Source: Capsulimonas corticalis
GTDB taxonomy: Bacteria > Armatimonadota > Armatimonadia > Armatimonadales > Capsulimonadaceae
DNA length: 64,000 bases
Assembly: GCF_003574315.2 (NCBI RefSeq)
Contig: NZ_AP025739.1
Span: 6,634,001-6,698,000 of the forward strand
Direction of reading: 5' to 3'
Shown: one piece after another, positions 26,604-35,010 of the stretch
Numbering within the stretch: position 1 is the stretch's first letter
How the letters are laid out: every line of letters starts with the position of its first letter
Position numbers and translations under genes: made by a program
Notes under the pieces: model-generated
Told to the model about the DNA's origin: nothing
Databases searched by the model: none
The model's input: only the letters and a program-made list of their open reading frames with translations

Positions 26604-27010
26604 CACAAGATGCCGTGGTCGATATCTCAGAAGCGCTGGAGCGGTTCTTTGGCTGCTCGGGCAAAATGCTGAAGCCGTCGCGGGCGACCGTCGAGGCGCT
26701 GGTGCGATCCATTCCCGAAAACCAGATCCTGACGACGGACCTCCTGCGCGCGGAGCTTGCGCGACGGTCCCAGGTCCAGGTCACCTGCCCTTACTGCGCC
26801 AAACAGGCGCTGAAAGCCATCGGCAAGGCGGCGCCGGACGGCGCGCCGTTTTGGCGCGTCGTTAAGGCGAACGGGGAATTGATCTCGTACTTCCCTGGCG
26901 GCGTGGAAGGCCACGCCGCGCTATTGAAAGACGAAGGGTTTGTGATCGACGACAGGCCAAAGACGCCGCGCGTTCAGGGGTTCAAGGATCATCTCGTTCG
27001 ATTGGAATGA
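26594..27010 (+). CDS. MGMT/alkyltransferase-like protein lacking the acceptor Cys
   Basis: A 138-residue protein. The pattern TTDLLRAELARR, then VTCPYCAKQALKAIGKA, then PFWRVVKANGELISYFPGG, then GHAALLKDEGFVI matches the DNA-binding half of O6-methylguanine methyltransferases. In true enzymes the centre is PCHRV; here the equivalent is PFWRVV with no reactive Cys. It resembles the alkyltransferase-like branch that binds damaged DNA without repairing it. It overlaps the previous gene by 10 bp. The role is unproven. Confidence 0.7.
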   Translation: MDVTQDAVVDISEALERFFGCSGKMLKPSRATVEALVRSIPENQILTTDLLRAELARRSQVQVTCPYCAKQALKAIGKAAPDGAPFWRVVKANGELISYFPGGVEGHAALLKDEGFVIDDRPKTPRVQGFKDHLVRLE

Positions 27011-27043
27011 GACTGGATCGGGCGCCGAGTAATGGGTTAACCA

Positions 27044-28903
27044 TTACCCATGGTATCCCAGTCCAAAACCATAAGGAAACAGCGGATCGGCGGCCTTGTC
27101 GTCGTAATGCAGCGGGATCTGCGACATCGCGCGCGGCCACGGAAATGAGAGCTTGCCGGTCGGTTTGTAGTCGCCGAAGAGGACATCGGTGACGCCCTGC
27201 CCTTCCGTGCCGGGGAGCCAGGCGGCGACGACGGCGTCCGATTGCGCGAGGATGTCGCCGAGGATCATCGGCCGGCCGGAGAGTAGGACAACCACGATGG
27301 GGATATTCGCCTTTTTGAGATTGGCGATGGCGTCCCGATCTTCCTGGGGCAGCGCGAGGTCGGTGCGGTCGCCCACCCCTTCGGCGTAGGGAATTTCGCC
27401 GACCACCACAATCCCCAGGCTCGCGCCCTCGGCGCCGGTTCCGTCTTTGGAGTAAGTGACGGCCGTCGCCGGCGACACGCTCTTTTTGATCGCGTTCAAG
27501 ATGCTGGTCCCGCCAGGGACATCGCCCATCTGTCCTTGCCAGGTGATTGTCCACCCGCCGCACTGCATGCCGACATCATCGCCGCCACGCCCGCAAACAT
27601 GGATCCGTTTGATGGTTTTGGCGATCGGGAGAGTCTGGCGGTCATTCTTCAAGAGCACGAGCGATTCACGGACGGCCTGGCGAGCGATCTGTCGGTGAGC
27701 GGCGCTTCCAAAGGTCTTTTGCACGGCCGGACTGACCGCAACGGTGTACTTCTTCTCCATCATGCCCATCGCGAGCTTGACGCGCAAAATGCGCAGTACG
27801 GCGTCGTCAATGCGGGACTGCGGCACGGCGCCTTCGGCGACGAGCGCTTTGACGTTGTCGAAAAACTGCTGGTACTTGTCCGTGATCATGAACATGTCCA
27901 TGCCGGCGTTCAGCGAAATCTCGGCGTCCTTCTTGTAATCTCCGCCCAGCTCATCGATGGCGTTCCAGTCGGAGATCAAAAATCCCTCGAACCCCATGTC
28001 CTTCTTGAGAATATCGGTGAGAAGATGCTTATGGCCGGAGCACTTCACCCCGTTCCAGCTGCTGAAAGAGGGCATGATCGTGCCGGCGCCCGCCTGGATC
28101 GCGGCGGCAAATCCGGGGAGGTGGACGCGGCGCAGGGTCGCCTCGTCGATCTTCGCGTCACCCTGATCGTGTCCGCCGTCCGTCCCGCCGTCGGCCGCGA
28201 AGTGCTTGACGCAGGCAAGCACGGAGGTCTCGCCGGCCAGGTTATTTCCCTGCAATCCCTCTACCGCCGCCGCGCCCATTTGAGCCACGAGCGCGGGGTC
28301 CTGCCCGTAGCCCTCGTAAACGCGCCCCCAATGGTAATCCTGCGGGACCGTGACGCACGGCGCGAAGCTCCAATTGATCCCCGTCGCCCGGACTTCCTCG
28401 GCGGTCGCACGCGCCACTTTGCGCACCAGCGCCGGATCGCGCGTCGCGCCCAGACCGATATTGTGCGGAAAGATGGTCGCGCCGGGGACGTTGTTGTTGC
28501 CGTGCAATGCGTCGGTGCCGTAGACAATCGGAACGCCCAGACGCGTGCCGATCGATGTCGTCGCGAAGCCCTGCGCCATCTCGGTCCAGCCCTTCAGGGT
28601 GTAATCGCGCGGCCCGGAGCCGCCGCCGCCAAACACCGATCCGACATGGTACTTATCCACATCCTTGGAATCCTTCAAGGAGCCGTGCTCGACCTGGATC
28701 AATTGCCCGATCTTCTCATCCAGCGTCATCTTCGCCAGGATCGCCTTCGCCCGCGCGGTCTCGCGCGTAAACTTATCCTGACCCGAACGCGCCTGCGCCG
28801 CGCCCGCCAGCGAAAGAAGCGCCAGAGCGGACAGAACGGCAACAGGCGCGTTGAGACAATATAACGGATGGATGGGCCGTCGAAGATGCTTGCGGGCGAT
28901 CAT
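27044..28903 (-). CDS. GH3 beta-glucosidase, secreted (copy 1)
   Basis: A 619-residue protein. The signal peptide ends near AGAAQA at about 38. The GH3 N-terminal TIM barrel has KHFAADGG (233-240) and the nucleophile Asp312 in [11 protein letters not shown]. The second domain contains [10 protein letters not shown]-like elements ([13 protein letters not shown]) and ends with PYGFGLGY. It should cleave terminal beta-1,3/1,4/1,6-glucose from glucans or cello-oligomers. AAGGAA lies 9 nt before the ATG. It is a close paralogue of the next gene and shares a 19-bp upstream element with it. Confidence 0.93.
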   Translation of the reverse strand: MIARKHLRRPIHPLYCLNAPVAVLSALALLSLAGAAQARSGQDKFTRETARAKAILAKMTLDEKIGQLIQVEHGSLKDSKDVDKYHVGSVFGGGGSGPRDYTLKGWTEMAQGFATTSIGTRLGVPIVYGTDALHGNNNVPGATIFPHNIGLGATRDPALVRKVARATAEEVRATGINWSFAPCVTVPQDYHWGRVYEGYGQDPALVAQMGAAAVEGLQGNNLAGETSVLACVKHFAADGGTDGGHDQGDAKIDEATLRRVHLPGFAAAIQAGAGTIMPSFSSWNGVKCSGHKHLLTDILKKDMGFEGFLISDWNAIDELGGDYKKDAEISLNAGMDMFMITDKYQQFFDNVKALVAEGAVPQSRIDDAVLRILRVKLAMGMMEKKYTVAVSPAVQKTFGSAAHRQIARQAVRESLVLLKNDRQTLPIAKTIKRIHVCGRGGDDVGMQCGGWTITWQGQMGDVPGGTSILNAIKKSVSPATAVTYSKDGTGAEGASLGIVVVGEIPYAEGVGDRTDLALPQEDRDAIANLKKANIPIVVVLLSGRPMILGDILAQSDAVVAAWLPGTEGQGVTDVLFGDYKPTGKLSFPWPRAMSQIPLHYDDKAADPLFPYGFGLGYHG

Positions 28904-28969
28904 TGCGGGAATTTCCTTACGATGGGAGTGATGGGTCTCGCGGCGAGTGAGCAGGCGAGCGCTCCATAC

Positions 28970-28988
28970 CGACAGAGTACCCGAAACG
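28970..28988 (-). promoter_or_regulatory. Shared 19-bp element upstream of GH3 copy 1
   Basis: A 19-mer beginning CGACAGAGTACCC on the plus strand recurs at 30920-30938 with one mismatch. It lies about 70 bp upstream of this gene. It could be a common regulatory site or a remnant of the duplication. Confidence 0.5.
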
Positions 28989-29045
28989 ACGCGGTATTTT
29001 GGATACGTATACGCACGTGGCTTCGAGAAGTTTTTTCACGCGGAA

Positions 29046-30917
29046 TTAGCCGCCGTAACCCAGCCCAAATCCATAGGGAAACAGCGGGGCGACTGTCTTG
29101 TCGTCGTAATGCAAGGGAATCTGATCCATGGAGCGCGGCCATGGAAATGAGAGCTTGCCGGTGGGTTTGTAGTCGCCGAAGAGGACATCGGCGATCCCCT
29201 GCCCTTCCGTGCCGGGAAGCCAGGCCGCAACCAGGGCGTCGGCTTGGTTCACGACGTCGCCGAGGATGATCGGCCGGCCGGAGAGCACGACAACCACGAC
29301 GGGGATATTCGCCTTTTTGAGATTGGCGACGGCGTCGCTGTCTTCCTGAGACAGCGTCAGATCGGCGCGGTCGCCGAACCATTCCGCGTAGGGGCTCTCG
29401 CCAATGACCACGACGCCCAGGCTCGCGCCTTCGGCGCCTGTCCCATCTTTGGAGTAGGTCACAACGGCGTCTTTGGATACCGTGCTTTTGACGGCGCTCA
29501 AGATGCTGGTTCCCCCAGGGACATCGCCCATCTGTCCCTGCCAGTTCAACGTCCAGCCGCCGCACTGCATGCCGATGTTATCCCCGCCGCGCCCGCAGAT
29601 ATGAATGTGCTTAATCGTTTTCGCGATAGGAAGCGTCTGGCGCTCGTTCTTCAGCAGCACGAGCGATTCGCGCACGGCCTGGCGGGCGATCTTGCGATGC
29701 TCGACGCCGCCGAAGGCCGCCTGGAGCTTTTCGTTCGCCGCCGCCGTGAACTTCTTGTCCATCAATCCCATCGCGAGCTTGACGCGCAGGATACGCAGCG
29801 CGGCGTCGTCGATCCGCGACGGCGTCACTTTGCCTTCTCCCACCAGCGCCTTCAAATCGTCAAAGAACGTCTGATATCGGTCCGTGATCATGAACATATC
29901 CATGCCGGCGTTCACGGAGGTCGCGATATCTTGCTTGTAGTCCGGGCCAAGCAGGTTGATGGCGTCCCAGTCCGAGATCAGGAAGCCTTCGAAACCCATT
30001 TCTTTTTTGAGGATGTCGGTCAGCAGATGCGCGTTCGCCGAGCACGGGACGCCGTTCCAGCTGCTGAACGACGGCATGATCGTCCCCACCCCCGCCTGGA
30101 TCGCGCCGGCGTATCCGGGGAGGTGGACACGGCGCAGAGTCGCCTCATCGATCCGCGCGTCGCCCCGGTCCAGCCCATGTCCGTCCTTGGCGTAGCCGCT
30201 TCCATAAGCCGTTCCTCCGTCCGCGGCGAAGTGCTTGGCGCACGCCAGCGTGGACGCGGCGTCGGAAAGCCTGCCGCCCTGCAGCCCCTCGACCGCCGCC
30301 GCGCCCAGCAGCGACGCCAGCGCCGGATCCTGCCCGTAGCCTTCGTAAGTGCGGCCCCAGCGCTCATCCTGCGGAACGGCGACACACGGCGCGAAGCTCC
30401 AGTTAATCCCCGTCGCGCGCACTTCCTCGGCGGTCGCCCGCGCCGCCTGGCGCACGATGTTTGGATCGCGGGAGGCGCCCAGGCCGATGTTGTGGGGAAA
30501 CACAACCGCGCCCGGAACGTTGCCGTTGCCATGCAGCGCATCCTCGCCATAGAGGATCGGAATGGCGAGGCGCGTGCTCAGGGCGCTCGTTTGAAAGCCC
30601 TGCACCATCGCCGTCCAGCCCTTGAGATTGTGGTCTTCGGGATTGCGTGGACCGGAGCCGCCGCCGCTCAGAATGGAGCCCAGATGATACTTCACGATAT
30701 CATTCGGATCCTTGAGCGAGCCGTGCTCGACCTGCATCATCTGTCCGATCTTCTCATCCAGCGTCATCGTCGCCAGCAGCGCGCGCGCCCGCCGGTCCTG
30801 ATCCAAAAACTGCTTCTGTCCGGGCCGCGCCTCGGCGCTTACGCCGGCGAGGGAAAACAAGATCAGAGAAGCAAGAAACGCAAGCGGCGTTTTGGCGCCG
30901 GGAATGAGGATTTTCAC
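29046..30917 (-). CDS. GH3 beta-glucosidase, secreted (copy 2)
   Basis: A 623-residue protein. GTG 30917 is chosen because it directly begins the signal peptide ([20 protein letters not shown] to SAEA); longer starts run through an unrelated frame of the next gene. GH3 motifs: KHFAADGG at 228-235 and nucleophile Asp316 in [10 protein letters not shown], ending [10 protein letters not shown]. It is highly similar to copy 1 along its length, with an extra loop around 237-250. No ribosome site is visible before the GTG, so translation may be leaderless-like. It should attack beta-glucans. Confidence 0.9.
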   Translation of the reverse strand: MKILIPGAKTPLAFLASLILFSLAGVSAEARPGQKQFLDQDRRARALLATMTLDEKIGQMMQVEHGSLKDPNDIVKYHLGSILSGGGSGPRNPEDHNLKGWTAMVQGFQTSALSTRLAIPILYGEDALHGNGNVPGAVVFPHNIGLGASRDPNIVRQAARATAEEVRATGINWSFAPCVAVPQDERWGRTYEGYGQDPALASLLGAAAVEGLQGGRLSDAASTLACAKHFAADGGTAYGSGYAKDGHGLDRGDARIDEATLRRVHLPGYAGAIQAGVGTIMPSFSSWNGVPCSANAHLLTDILKKEMGFEGFLISDWDAINLLGPDYKQDIATSVNAGMDMFMITDRYQTFFDDLKALVGEGKVTPSRIDDAALRILRVKLAMGLMDKKFTAAANEKLQAAFGGVEHRKIARQAVRESLVLLKNERQTLPIAKTIKHIHICGRGGDNIGMQCGGWTLNWQGQMGDVPGGTSILSAVKSTVSKDAVVTYSKDGTGAEGASLGVVVIGESPYAEWFGDRADLTLSQEDSDAVANLKKANIPVVVVVLSGRPIILGDVVNQADALVAAWLPGTEGQGIADVLFGDYKPTGKLSFPWPRSMDQIPLHYDDKTVAPLFPYGFGLGYGG

Positions 30918-30919
30918 GA

Positions 30920-30938
30920 CGACAGAGTACCCCAAACG
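30920..30938 (-). promoter_or_regulatory. Shared 19-bp element upstream of GH3 copy 2
   Basis: Matches the 19-mer at 28970-28988 with one mismatch. Here it sits immediately before the GTG start, unlike copy 1, where it is about 70 bp away. Confidence 0.5.
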
Positions 30939-30964
30939 GCAGGATAATCTTAAATCGGCGCCCG

Positions 30965-31321
30965 CTAATCTTCTACCCGGTGAACGGTGTTCGGCGCGAA
31001 CGCGGGAAGGCAGACGGCGATGTATTCGGCGCCGCTGTCGGCGGGGGTGCTGTACTGCACCCACTCACCGCCCGGAACGATCACGGCCTGGCCGGCCCCG
31101 ACATCCAGGTGGGATCCATCGGAGGAAGTGACGCGCAGCACGACGGTGTATTCGGCGAACTCCGGCGTCTGGGCGGGCTCCGTCCAGCCGCCGGGGCTGG
31201 TCATCCGGGCGACGCTCAGATCCGGCGTTCCGGAGTTGACGCGGCCAATGAACTCTTCGATCAATTTGGGCTTGTTGCCCGCCGCTTCGATGACGGCGGG
31301 CGCGGCGATCAATTTCGGCAT
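30965..31321 (-). CDS. Cupin-fold protein (118 aa)
   Basis: A 118-residue beta-barrel protein with cupin-like spacing: [35 protein letters not shown] and [11 protein letters not shown]. The usual metal-binding His residues of motif 1 are not evident, so it may be a ligand-binding rather than catalytic cupin. ATG 31321 is chosen because GAGG lies about 9 nt upstream. Divergent from the PepSY gene, sharing a 200-bp intergenic region. The substrate is unknown. Confidence 0.72.
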   Translation of the reverse strand: MPKLIAAPAVIEAAGNKPKLIEEFIGRVNSGTPDLSVARMTSPGGWTEPAQTPEFAEYTVVLRVTSSDGSHLDVGAGQAVIVPGGEWVQYSTPADSGAEYIAVCLPAFAPNTVHRVED

Positions 31322-31421
31322 GGTGATGATCCTCGTGTATCGCAAAGAATTCGCCCCTTAGGACGCTGCGCTATTGTGGCATATGGAGACCCGAAAACAC
31401 GCGAAAGATTCGCCCAACCGT

Positions 31422-31476
31422 TCTCAGAATCATCTAATCTTCCTCTAACGCCGTTCTAATCGCCGCAGGTAATAAT
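31422..31476 (+). promoter_or_regulatory. 11-bp-spaced direct repeats and -10 of the PepSY gene
   Basis: TCTCAGA, TCTAATC, TCTAACG and TCTAATC begin at 31422, 31433, 31444 and 31455, exactly 11 bp apart. The last is followed by 9 nt and AATAAT (31471-31476). The layout equals those at 14.8, 21.8 and 31.95 kb and suits an OmpR/PhoB-type activator replacing the -35. Confidence 0.72.
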
Positions 31477-31521
31477 ACCGGGTGACCGTGAACGACCAGA
31501 TCCACTGAAAAGAGGAATGAA

Positions 31522-31869
31522 ATGGAAACTTCCAAGATGATCCGAGGGCTTCAAGCCGCCGTCGCTCTCGCCGCGTTCGGACTGTCGGCCGCCGGCGCCG
31601 CTACGCCTCCCAAGCCGAAGATTACTTCGGCGCAGGCGGAAGCCGCCGCCGTGCGCAAGGTTCCCGGGAAAGCGATGTCGTCGAAGTATGAGTTCGAGGA
31701 CGGCCGCTGGCAATACGCCGTGATCGTCAAGGGCAAAGACGGCCTCTACGAAGTCGAAGTCAGCTCATCCACCGGCAAGGTTCTCGACCAGGAAAAGACC
31801 AGCGCGGCGGAGGAAAGCAAGGAAGCCGCCGCGGACAAAGCGGCCGCCGCGAAGCATCCCGTCAAGTAG
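31522..31869 (+). CDS. PepSY-domain exported protein
   Basis: A 115-residue protein with a signal peptide ending AAGAA at about 26. The PepSY-like core (ITSAQAEAAAVRKVPGKAMSSK, WQYAVIVKGKDG and YEVEVSSSTGKVLD, quoted in parts) is followed by an Ala/Lys/Glu-rich tail. PepSY domains inhibit proteases or bind metals at the cell surface and often accompany two-component systems. AAGAGGA precedes the ATG. A strong hairpin follows the stop. Confidence 0.82.
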   Translation: METSKMIRGLQAAVALAAFGLSAAGAATPPKPKITSAQAEAAAVRKVPGKAMSSKYEFEDGRWQYAVIVKGKDGLYEVEVSSSTGKVLDQEKTSAAEESKEAAADKAAAAKHPVK

Positions 31870-31871
31870 CC

Positions 31872-31902
31872 CCATGCCCACGGCGAAAAGCCGTGGGCAT
31901 GG
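31872..31902 (+). terminator. Strong hairpin after the PepSY gene
   Basis: A 13-bp perfect stem (31872-31884 and 31890-31902) with loop GAAAA. No clear T-run follows, so it may be a weak terminator or a 3'-stabilising hairpin. Confidence 0.7.
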
Positions 31903-31938
31903 CCTCCTCTTCCCAAACGCGCCTTTCCATAAGTATTT

Positions 31939-31982
31939 TCTAATGTAATCTTAACGACCCTCTAATTCTGGCCTATTACAAT
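31939..31982 (+). promoter_or_regulatory. 11-bp-spaced direct repeats and -10 of the PAP2 gene
   Basis: TCTAATG, CTTAACG and TCTAATT start at 31939, 31950 and 31961, 11 bp apart, then 9 nt and TACAAT at 31977-31982. TTACCGGG just downstream resembles the ATACCGGG after the PepSY -10, so the two promoters share more than the boxes. Confidence 0.72.
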
Positions 31983-32023
31983 TACCGGGAAATCACGCAC
32001 ACCGGACAGGCGGCGCCCGATCC

Positions 32024-32512
32024 ATGCACCTCGCAACTCTCTTCTGCGCGAAGTACTTATTCGCTCTTCCGATCGCGCTGCTCCTTTGGGGATGGATCTC
32101 GGCGAACGCCCGCGATCGGCGCGCGCTGCTCATCCGTGGAGTGGTCGCGTTGATCGTCGGCGTTGCGCTGGCGAAGGGCGGCGGCGCGCTTTACGACGAT
32201 CCACGGCCATTTGTCGTCGGCCATTTCCCCCCGATGATCGCCCATGCGCCCGACAACGGCTTTCCCTCCGACCATTCTCTGCTCGTATTTTCCTGCGCGC
32301 TCCTGCTCTGGCCGTTCGACCGGCGGCTCTGCGCCGCCGCATTCGTCTGCGCGGCCCTGGTCGGCGCGGGCCGGGTGGCGAGCGGGCTGCATCATCCGAT
32401 CGATGTCCTTGCGAGCCTCGCGTTCGCGGGGATCGGATGCGCGGCGGGAGTAGCCATATCCAGAATTCGAGATCAAAATCATCACGCACTGCAGAAAGGC
32501 GACATACATTGA
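32024..32512 (+). CDS. PAP2-family membrane phosphatase (undecaprenyl-diphosphatase-like)
   Basis: A 162-residue protein with about five transmembrane segments. The three phosphatase motifs are present: KGGGALYDDPRP (K-x6-RP type), PSDHS, and GRVASGLHHPID (SR-x5-H-x3-D type, with G in place of S). BcrC-like enzymes of this size dephosphorylate undecaprenyl diphosphate for peptidoglycan recycling. It overlaps the next gene (ATTGA), so the two are coupled. Its promoter carries the 11-bp repeats described above. Confidence 0.85.
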   Translation: MHLATLFCAKYLFALPIALLLWGWISANARDRRALLIRGVVALIVGVALAKGGGALYDDPRPFVVGHFPPMIAHAPDNGFPSDHSLLVFSCALLLWPFDRRLCAAAFVCAALVGAGRVASGLHHPIDVLASLAFAGIGCAAGVAISRIRDQNHHALQKGDIH

Positions 32513-33558
32513 AGAAGAATAAAACACTCTCCCCCCTGCTCACCCTAGGGGCTTTCGGATTACTGCTCGGCGCGGCGGGGATGCCGGCGCACGCCGCGGA
32601 CCCCGACTATCACGTAGTCCGTAAAATTTCGCTGGAAGGCGACGGCGGCTGGGATTACCTCACGGTGGACAGCGCCAACCGCCGCATCTATGTCTCGCGC
32701 TCGACGCATGTCAATGTCGTGGACGCGGACAGCGGCAAGACGGTCGGCGATATCACGGGACTCAGCGGCGTGCATGGGATCGCCATCGACGACAAGGGCG
32801 GCAAGGGCTACATCAGCAACGGCCGCTCGAACAGCGTCACGGTCTTCGATCTGAAGACGCTGGCGAAGCTCCAGGAGATTTCGGTCGGCGAAGGGCCGGA
32901 CGCGATTATCTTTGATGCGGCGTCGGATCGGATTTTCACATTCAATGGAAAAGGAAACTCCGCCACGGCGATCGACGCCAAGGACGGCAAAGTCGCGGGA
33001 ACGATCGCTCTGGGCGGACGCCCGGAGTTCGCCGCCCCGGACGGCAAAGGAAAGATTTACGACAACCTGGAGGATAAGGGAGCGGTCATTGCGATCAACA
33101 GCAAAGCGCTGACCTTGATCGGCCAGCCCTGGCCCCTGGGCGCGGAATCGCCGTCGGGCCTCGCGATCGACGCGAAGAACCGCCGGATCTTCAGCGTGTG
33201 CGACGGCAGCAAAATGGTCGTTCTAAACGCGGACACCGGCGCCGTCGTCGCGACGCCCGCAATCGGCGACGGTCCGGACGCCGCCACGTATGATTCCAAG
33301 CTCAAGCTCGCCTTCAGCCCGAACGGCCAGGACGGCACTCTGACCGTCATCCGGCAGGTCACGCCGGACAAATACGAAGTCGCCTCCACCGTCACGACCC
33401 AGGCCGGAGCGCGAACCATGGCGCTGGACGCCAAGACCCACCACGTCTTCCTGATGACGGCCAAGCAGCTCCCCGCCGACCCGCCCGCCGCCGGCGAAAC
33501 CCGCCCGCGACGCCACTACGAACCGGGCTCGTTCACCCTTCTGGAACTGGCTCCGTAA
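32509..33558 (+). CDS. Secreted YVTN-type beta-propeller protein
   Basis: A 349-residue protein. The start is TTG 32509 (AGAAAGG 9 nt upstream), giving a signal peptide ending AHAA. Repeated strands such as RRIYVSRSTHVNVVDADSGK and RIFTFNGKGNSATAIDAKDG show the seven-bladed YVTN/NHL pattern. Such proteins bind partners or substrates in the periplasm or at the surface. Its first codon overlaps the PAP2 stop. A terminator hairpin follows. Confidence 0.85.
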   Translation: MKKNKTLSPLLTLGAFGLLLGAAGMPAHAADPDYHVVRKISLEGDGGWDYLTVDSANRRIYVSRSTHVNVVDADSGKTVGDITGLSGVHGIAIDDKGGKGYISNGRSNSVTVFDLKTLAKLQEISVGEGPDAIIFDAASDRIFTFNGKGNSATAIDAKDGKVAGTIALGGRPEFAAPDGKGKIYDNLEDKGAVIAINSKALTLIGQPWPLGAESPSGLAIDAKNRRIFSVCDGSKMVVLNADTGAVVATPAIGDGPDAATYDSKLKLAFSPNGQDGTLTVIRQVTPDKYEVASTVTTQAGARTMALDAKTHHVFLMTAKQLPADPPAAGETRPRRHYEPGSFTLLELAP

Positions 33559-33569
33559 GAACGCAGAAA

Positions 33570-33595
33570 CGCCGGGGTGAATACTCACCCCGGCG
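33570..33595 (+). terminator. Terminator hairpin after the beta-propeller gene
   Basis: An 11-bp perfect stem CGCCGGGGTGA (33570-33580) and its complement (33585-33595), loop ATAC, followed by a pyrimidine-rich CTTCTTCCT. Confidence 0.75.
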
Positions 33596-33630
33596 CTTCT
33601 TCCTAATCCTACTAGATTCTACCTACCACC

Positions 33631-33740
33631 GCGCTTCGGCTGCCCGGCCCCCCTTGGCATACCCACCCCGGCGCTTCGGTCGCCCCTTGGCAAACCCACC
33701 CCGGCCCTGCGGGCCACCCCTCCCGCCGACGGGAAGGGTT
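33631..33740. repeat. Left arm of a long GC-rich inverted repeat, two tandem units
   Basis: Two tandem units of about 40 and 34 nt, each starting GCGCTTCGG and ending ACCCACCCCGG, then CCCTGCGGGCC and a CCCGCCGACGGG segment. 33694-33740 (47 nt) is an exact inverted copy of 33791-33837. 33631-33671 (41 nt) is exactly the inverse of 33827-33867. Confidence 0.88.
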
Positions 33741-33790
33741 ATTTCAGAGTGTGTTATCGCAGGCGGTCTTCGTAAGAGACAATCCTAAAA

Positions 33791-33960
33791 AACCCTTCCC
33801 GTCGGCGGGAGGGGTGGCCCGCAGGGCCGGGGTGGGTATGCCAAGGGGGGCCGGGCAGCCGAAGCGCCGGGGGGACCGGACAGCCGAGGCGCGAGGTGGG
33901 TTTGCCGGCAGCCGAAGCGCGAGGGTAGGTCACTCGGGCGGCCGAAGACCGCGGCGGGAG
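33791..33960. repeat. Right arm of the inverted repeat with degenerate extra units
   Basis: 33791-33867 is the exact arm; the 50-nt loop is 33741-33790. Beyond it, GGCAGCCGAAGCGC-like units recur imperfectly to about 33960. The structure could fold into a large cruciform. No transposase is encoded within it. Confidence 0.82.
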
Positions 33961-34022
33961 CTGTCACCCAATGCGGGCAATCGGTGTTGCGCGAGGGCAG
34001 CCACAGGTTTGGTTTACCTGGA

Positions 34023-34244
34023 CTACACGCGGCGCTTCATAAACCATTTGCGCAGGGCCGCCTGGGATTCGGCGAACTTGCCTTCGGCCTCAAAGCCGTT
34101 CATCTCGTCCTGCAGGGTCTTCAGTTCGGGATCGTTGGGCTTTTCGGTGCGGGCTTGCTCTAACGTCTGGCGCAGCACTTCGGTAAATTCGGCGGCGGAC
34201 TTGTATGATGGCTGTTTGGGCGCGGCTGGTCTGGTCTCTCTCAT
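34023..34244 (-). CDS. Small hypothetical protein (73 aa)
   Basis: A 73-residue charged helical protein (SYKSAAEFTEVLRQTLEQAR, then LQDEMNGFEAEGKFAESQ) with no Cys. AAGGGG lies 9-10 nt before the ATG, which supports translation. No motif is recognised. It lies between the inverted repeat and the RRM-gene terminator. Confidence 0.55.
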   Translation of the reverse strand: MRETRPAAPKQPSYKSAAEFTEVLRQTLEQARTEKPNDPELKTLQDEMNGFEAEGKFAESQAALRKWFMKRRV

Positions 34245-34339
34245 TTAGAATTTCCCCTTTACTGAAATGATCGAATCGAGGTCTCGCCGGGCGAGGCCTG
34301 AAGTCCGGGCGGAATGCCGGAAATAAAAAAACGAAATAA

Positions 34340-34374
34340 AAAAGGCGTGGCTGAAAATATCAGCCACGCCTTTT
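34340..34374 (-). terminator. Intrinsic terminator of the RRM gene
   Basis: Arms at 34340-34354 and 34360-34374 (AAAAGGCGTGGCTGA and inverse) form a 15-bp stem. T-rich ends on both sides make it bidirectional. It follows the RRM stop by 9 bp. Confidence 0.9.
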
Positions 34375-34383
34375 CGCGATTGC

Positions 34384-34755
34384 TTAGTAGCGGTTGCCGC
34401 CACCGCCGCCATAACCACCGCCGCTGCCGCCGCTGCTGCGACCACCGCCGCCGCCATAACCACCGCCGCTGCCGCCGCGGCTTCCGCCGCCGCTGCCGCC
34501 ACGATCTTCGCGGGGCTTGGACTCATTGACGGTCAGGGAGCGGCCGTCAACGCTGCGGCCGTTCATGGACGCGATCGCCTGCTGCGCTTCGTCCTCGGTC
34601 GCCATCTCCACGAAGCCGAAGCCACGGGATTCGCCGGTGTAGCGGTCAGTGATGACCTGCGCGCTTGCAACGTTGCCGACTTCGGCGAAGAGCTGGTTCA
34701 GGTCCTGGTCTTTTGTCTGGTAGCTGAGGTTACCAACATACAGTTTGGTCGTCAT
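34384..34755 (-). CDS. RRM-type RNA-binding protein with Gly-rich tail
   Basis: A 123-residue protein. One RRM has RNP2 (KLYVGNLS, 4-11) and RNP1 (RGFGFVEM, 44-51), followed by a tail of GGYGGGGG and SSGG repeats from about residue 86. Such proteins in bacteria act as RNA chaperones, often in cold or stress conditions. The leader of about 250 bp is long and AT-rich, as in cold-inducible genes; this is inference. The Gly-rich repeats make the DNA here low-complexity. Confidence 0.92.
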   Translation of the reverse strand: MTTKLYVGNLSYQTKDQDLNQLFAEVGNVASAQVITDRYTGESRGFGFVEMATEDEAQQAIASMNGRSVDGRSLTVNESKPREDRGGSGGGSRGGSGGGYGGGGGRSSGGSGGGYGGGGGNRY

Positions 34756-34900
34756 TGTGATAGGGTTCCATTCAAGTGAAGCCTTTATTTTTAGGGAACA
34801 GTTAGGCGACTGATGTGGAATCGGATGGACGACGGCAAAACCGAAGGAATCCAACAGGACACAGGAGAGGGCACAGAACCGATTACCAAAAACAAATAGC

Positions 34901-34919
34901 CGCCGAGCGTTTCTCGGCG
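34901..34919 (-). terminator. Terminator downstream of the serpin gene
   Basis: Stem CGCCGAG (34901-34907) and CTCGGCG (34913-34919). On the minus strand it is followed by a T-rich stretch. Confidence 0.78.
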
Positions 34920-35010
34920 TTAAATAAATTATACCCCGTGTTTGTCAATTACAAACAATTATTTTCAAAGAATATTACGATTGCACAGATCCCCACCCTG
35001 CTTTCTACCC

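Noticed and set aside
29244-30947. Plus-strand frame of 567 codons opposite GH3 copy 2
   Set aside because: It lies antisense to a complete GH3 enzyme, has no family pattern, and reflects the low stop frequency of the GC-rich third frame.
34384-34500. Repeat array suggestive of CRISPR or minisatellite
   Set aside because: It is the Gly-codon repeats of the RRM protein tail. No spacers occur, and no cas genes are in the window.
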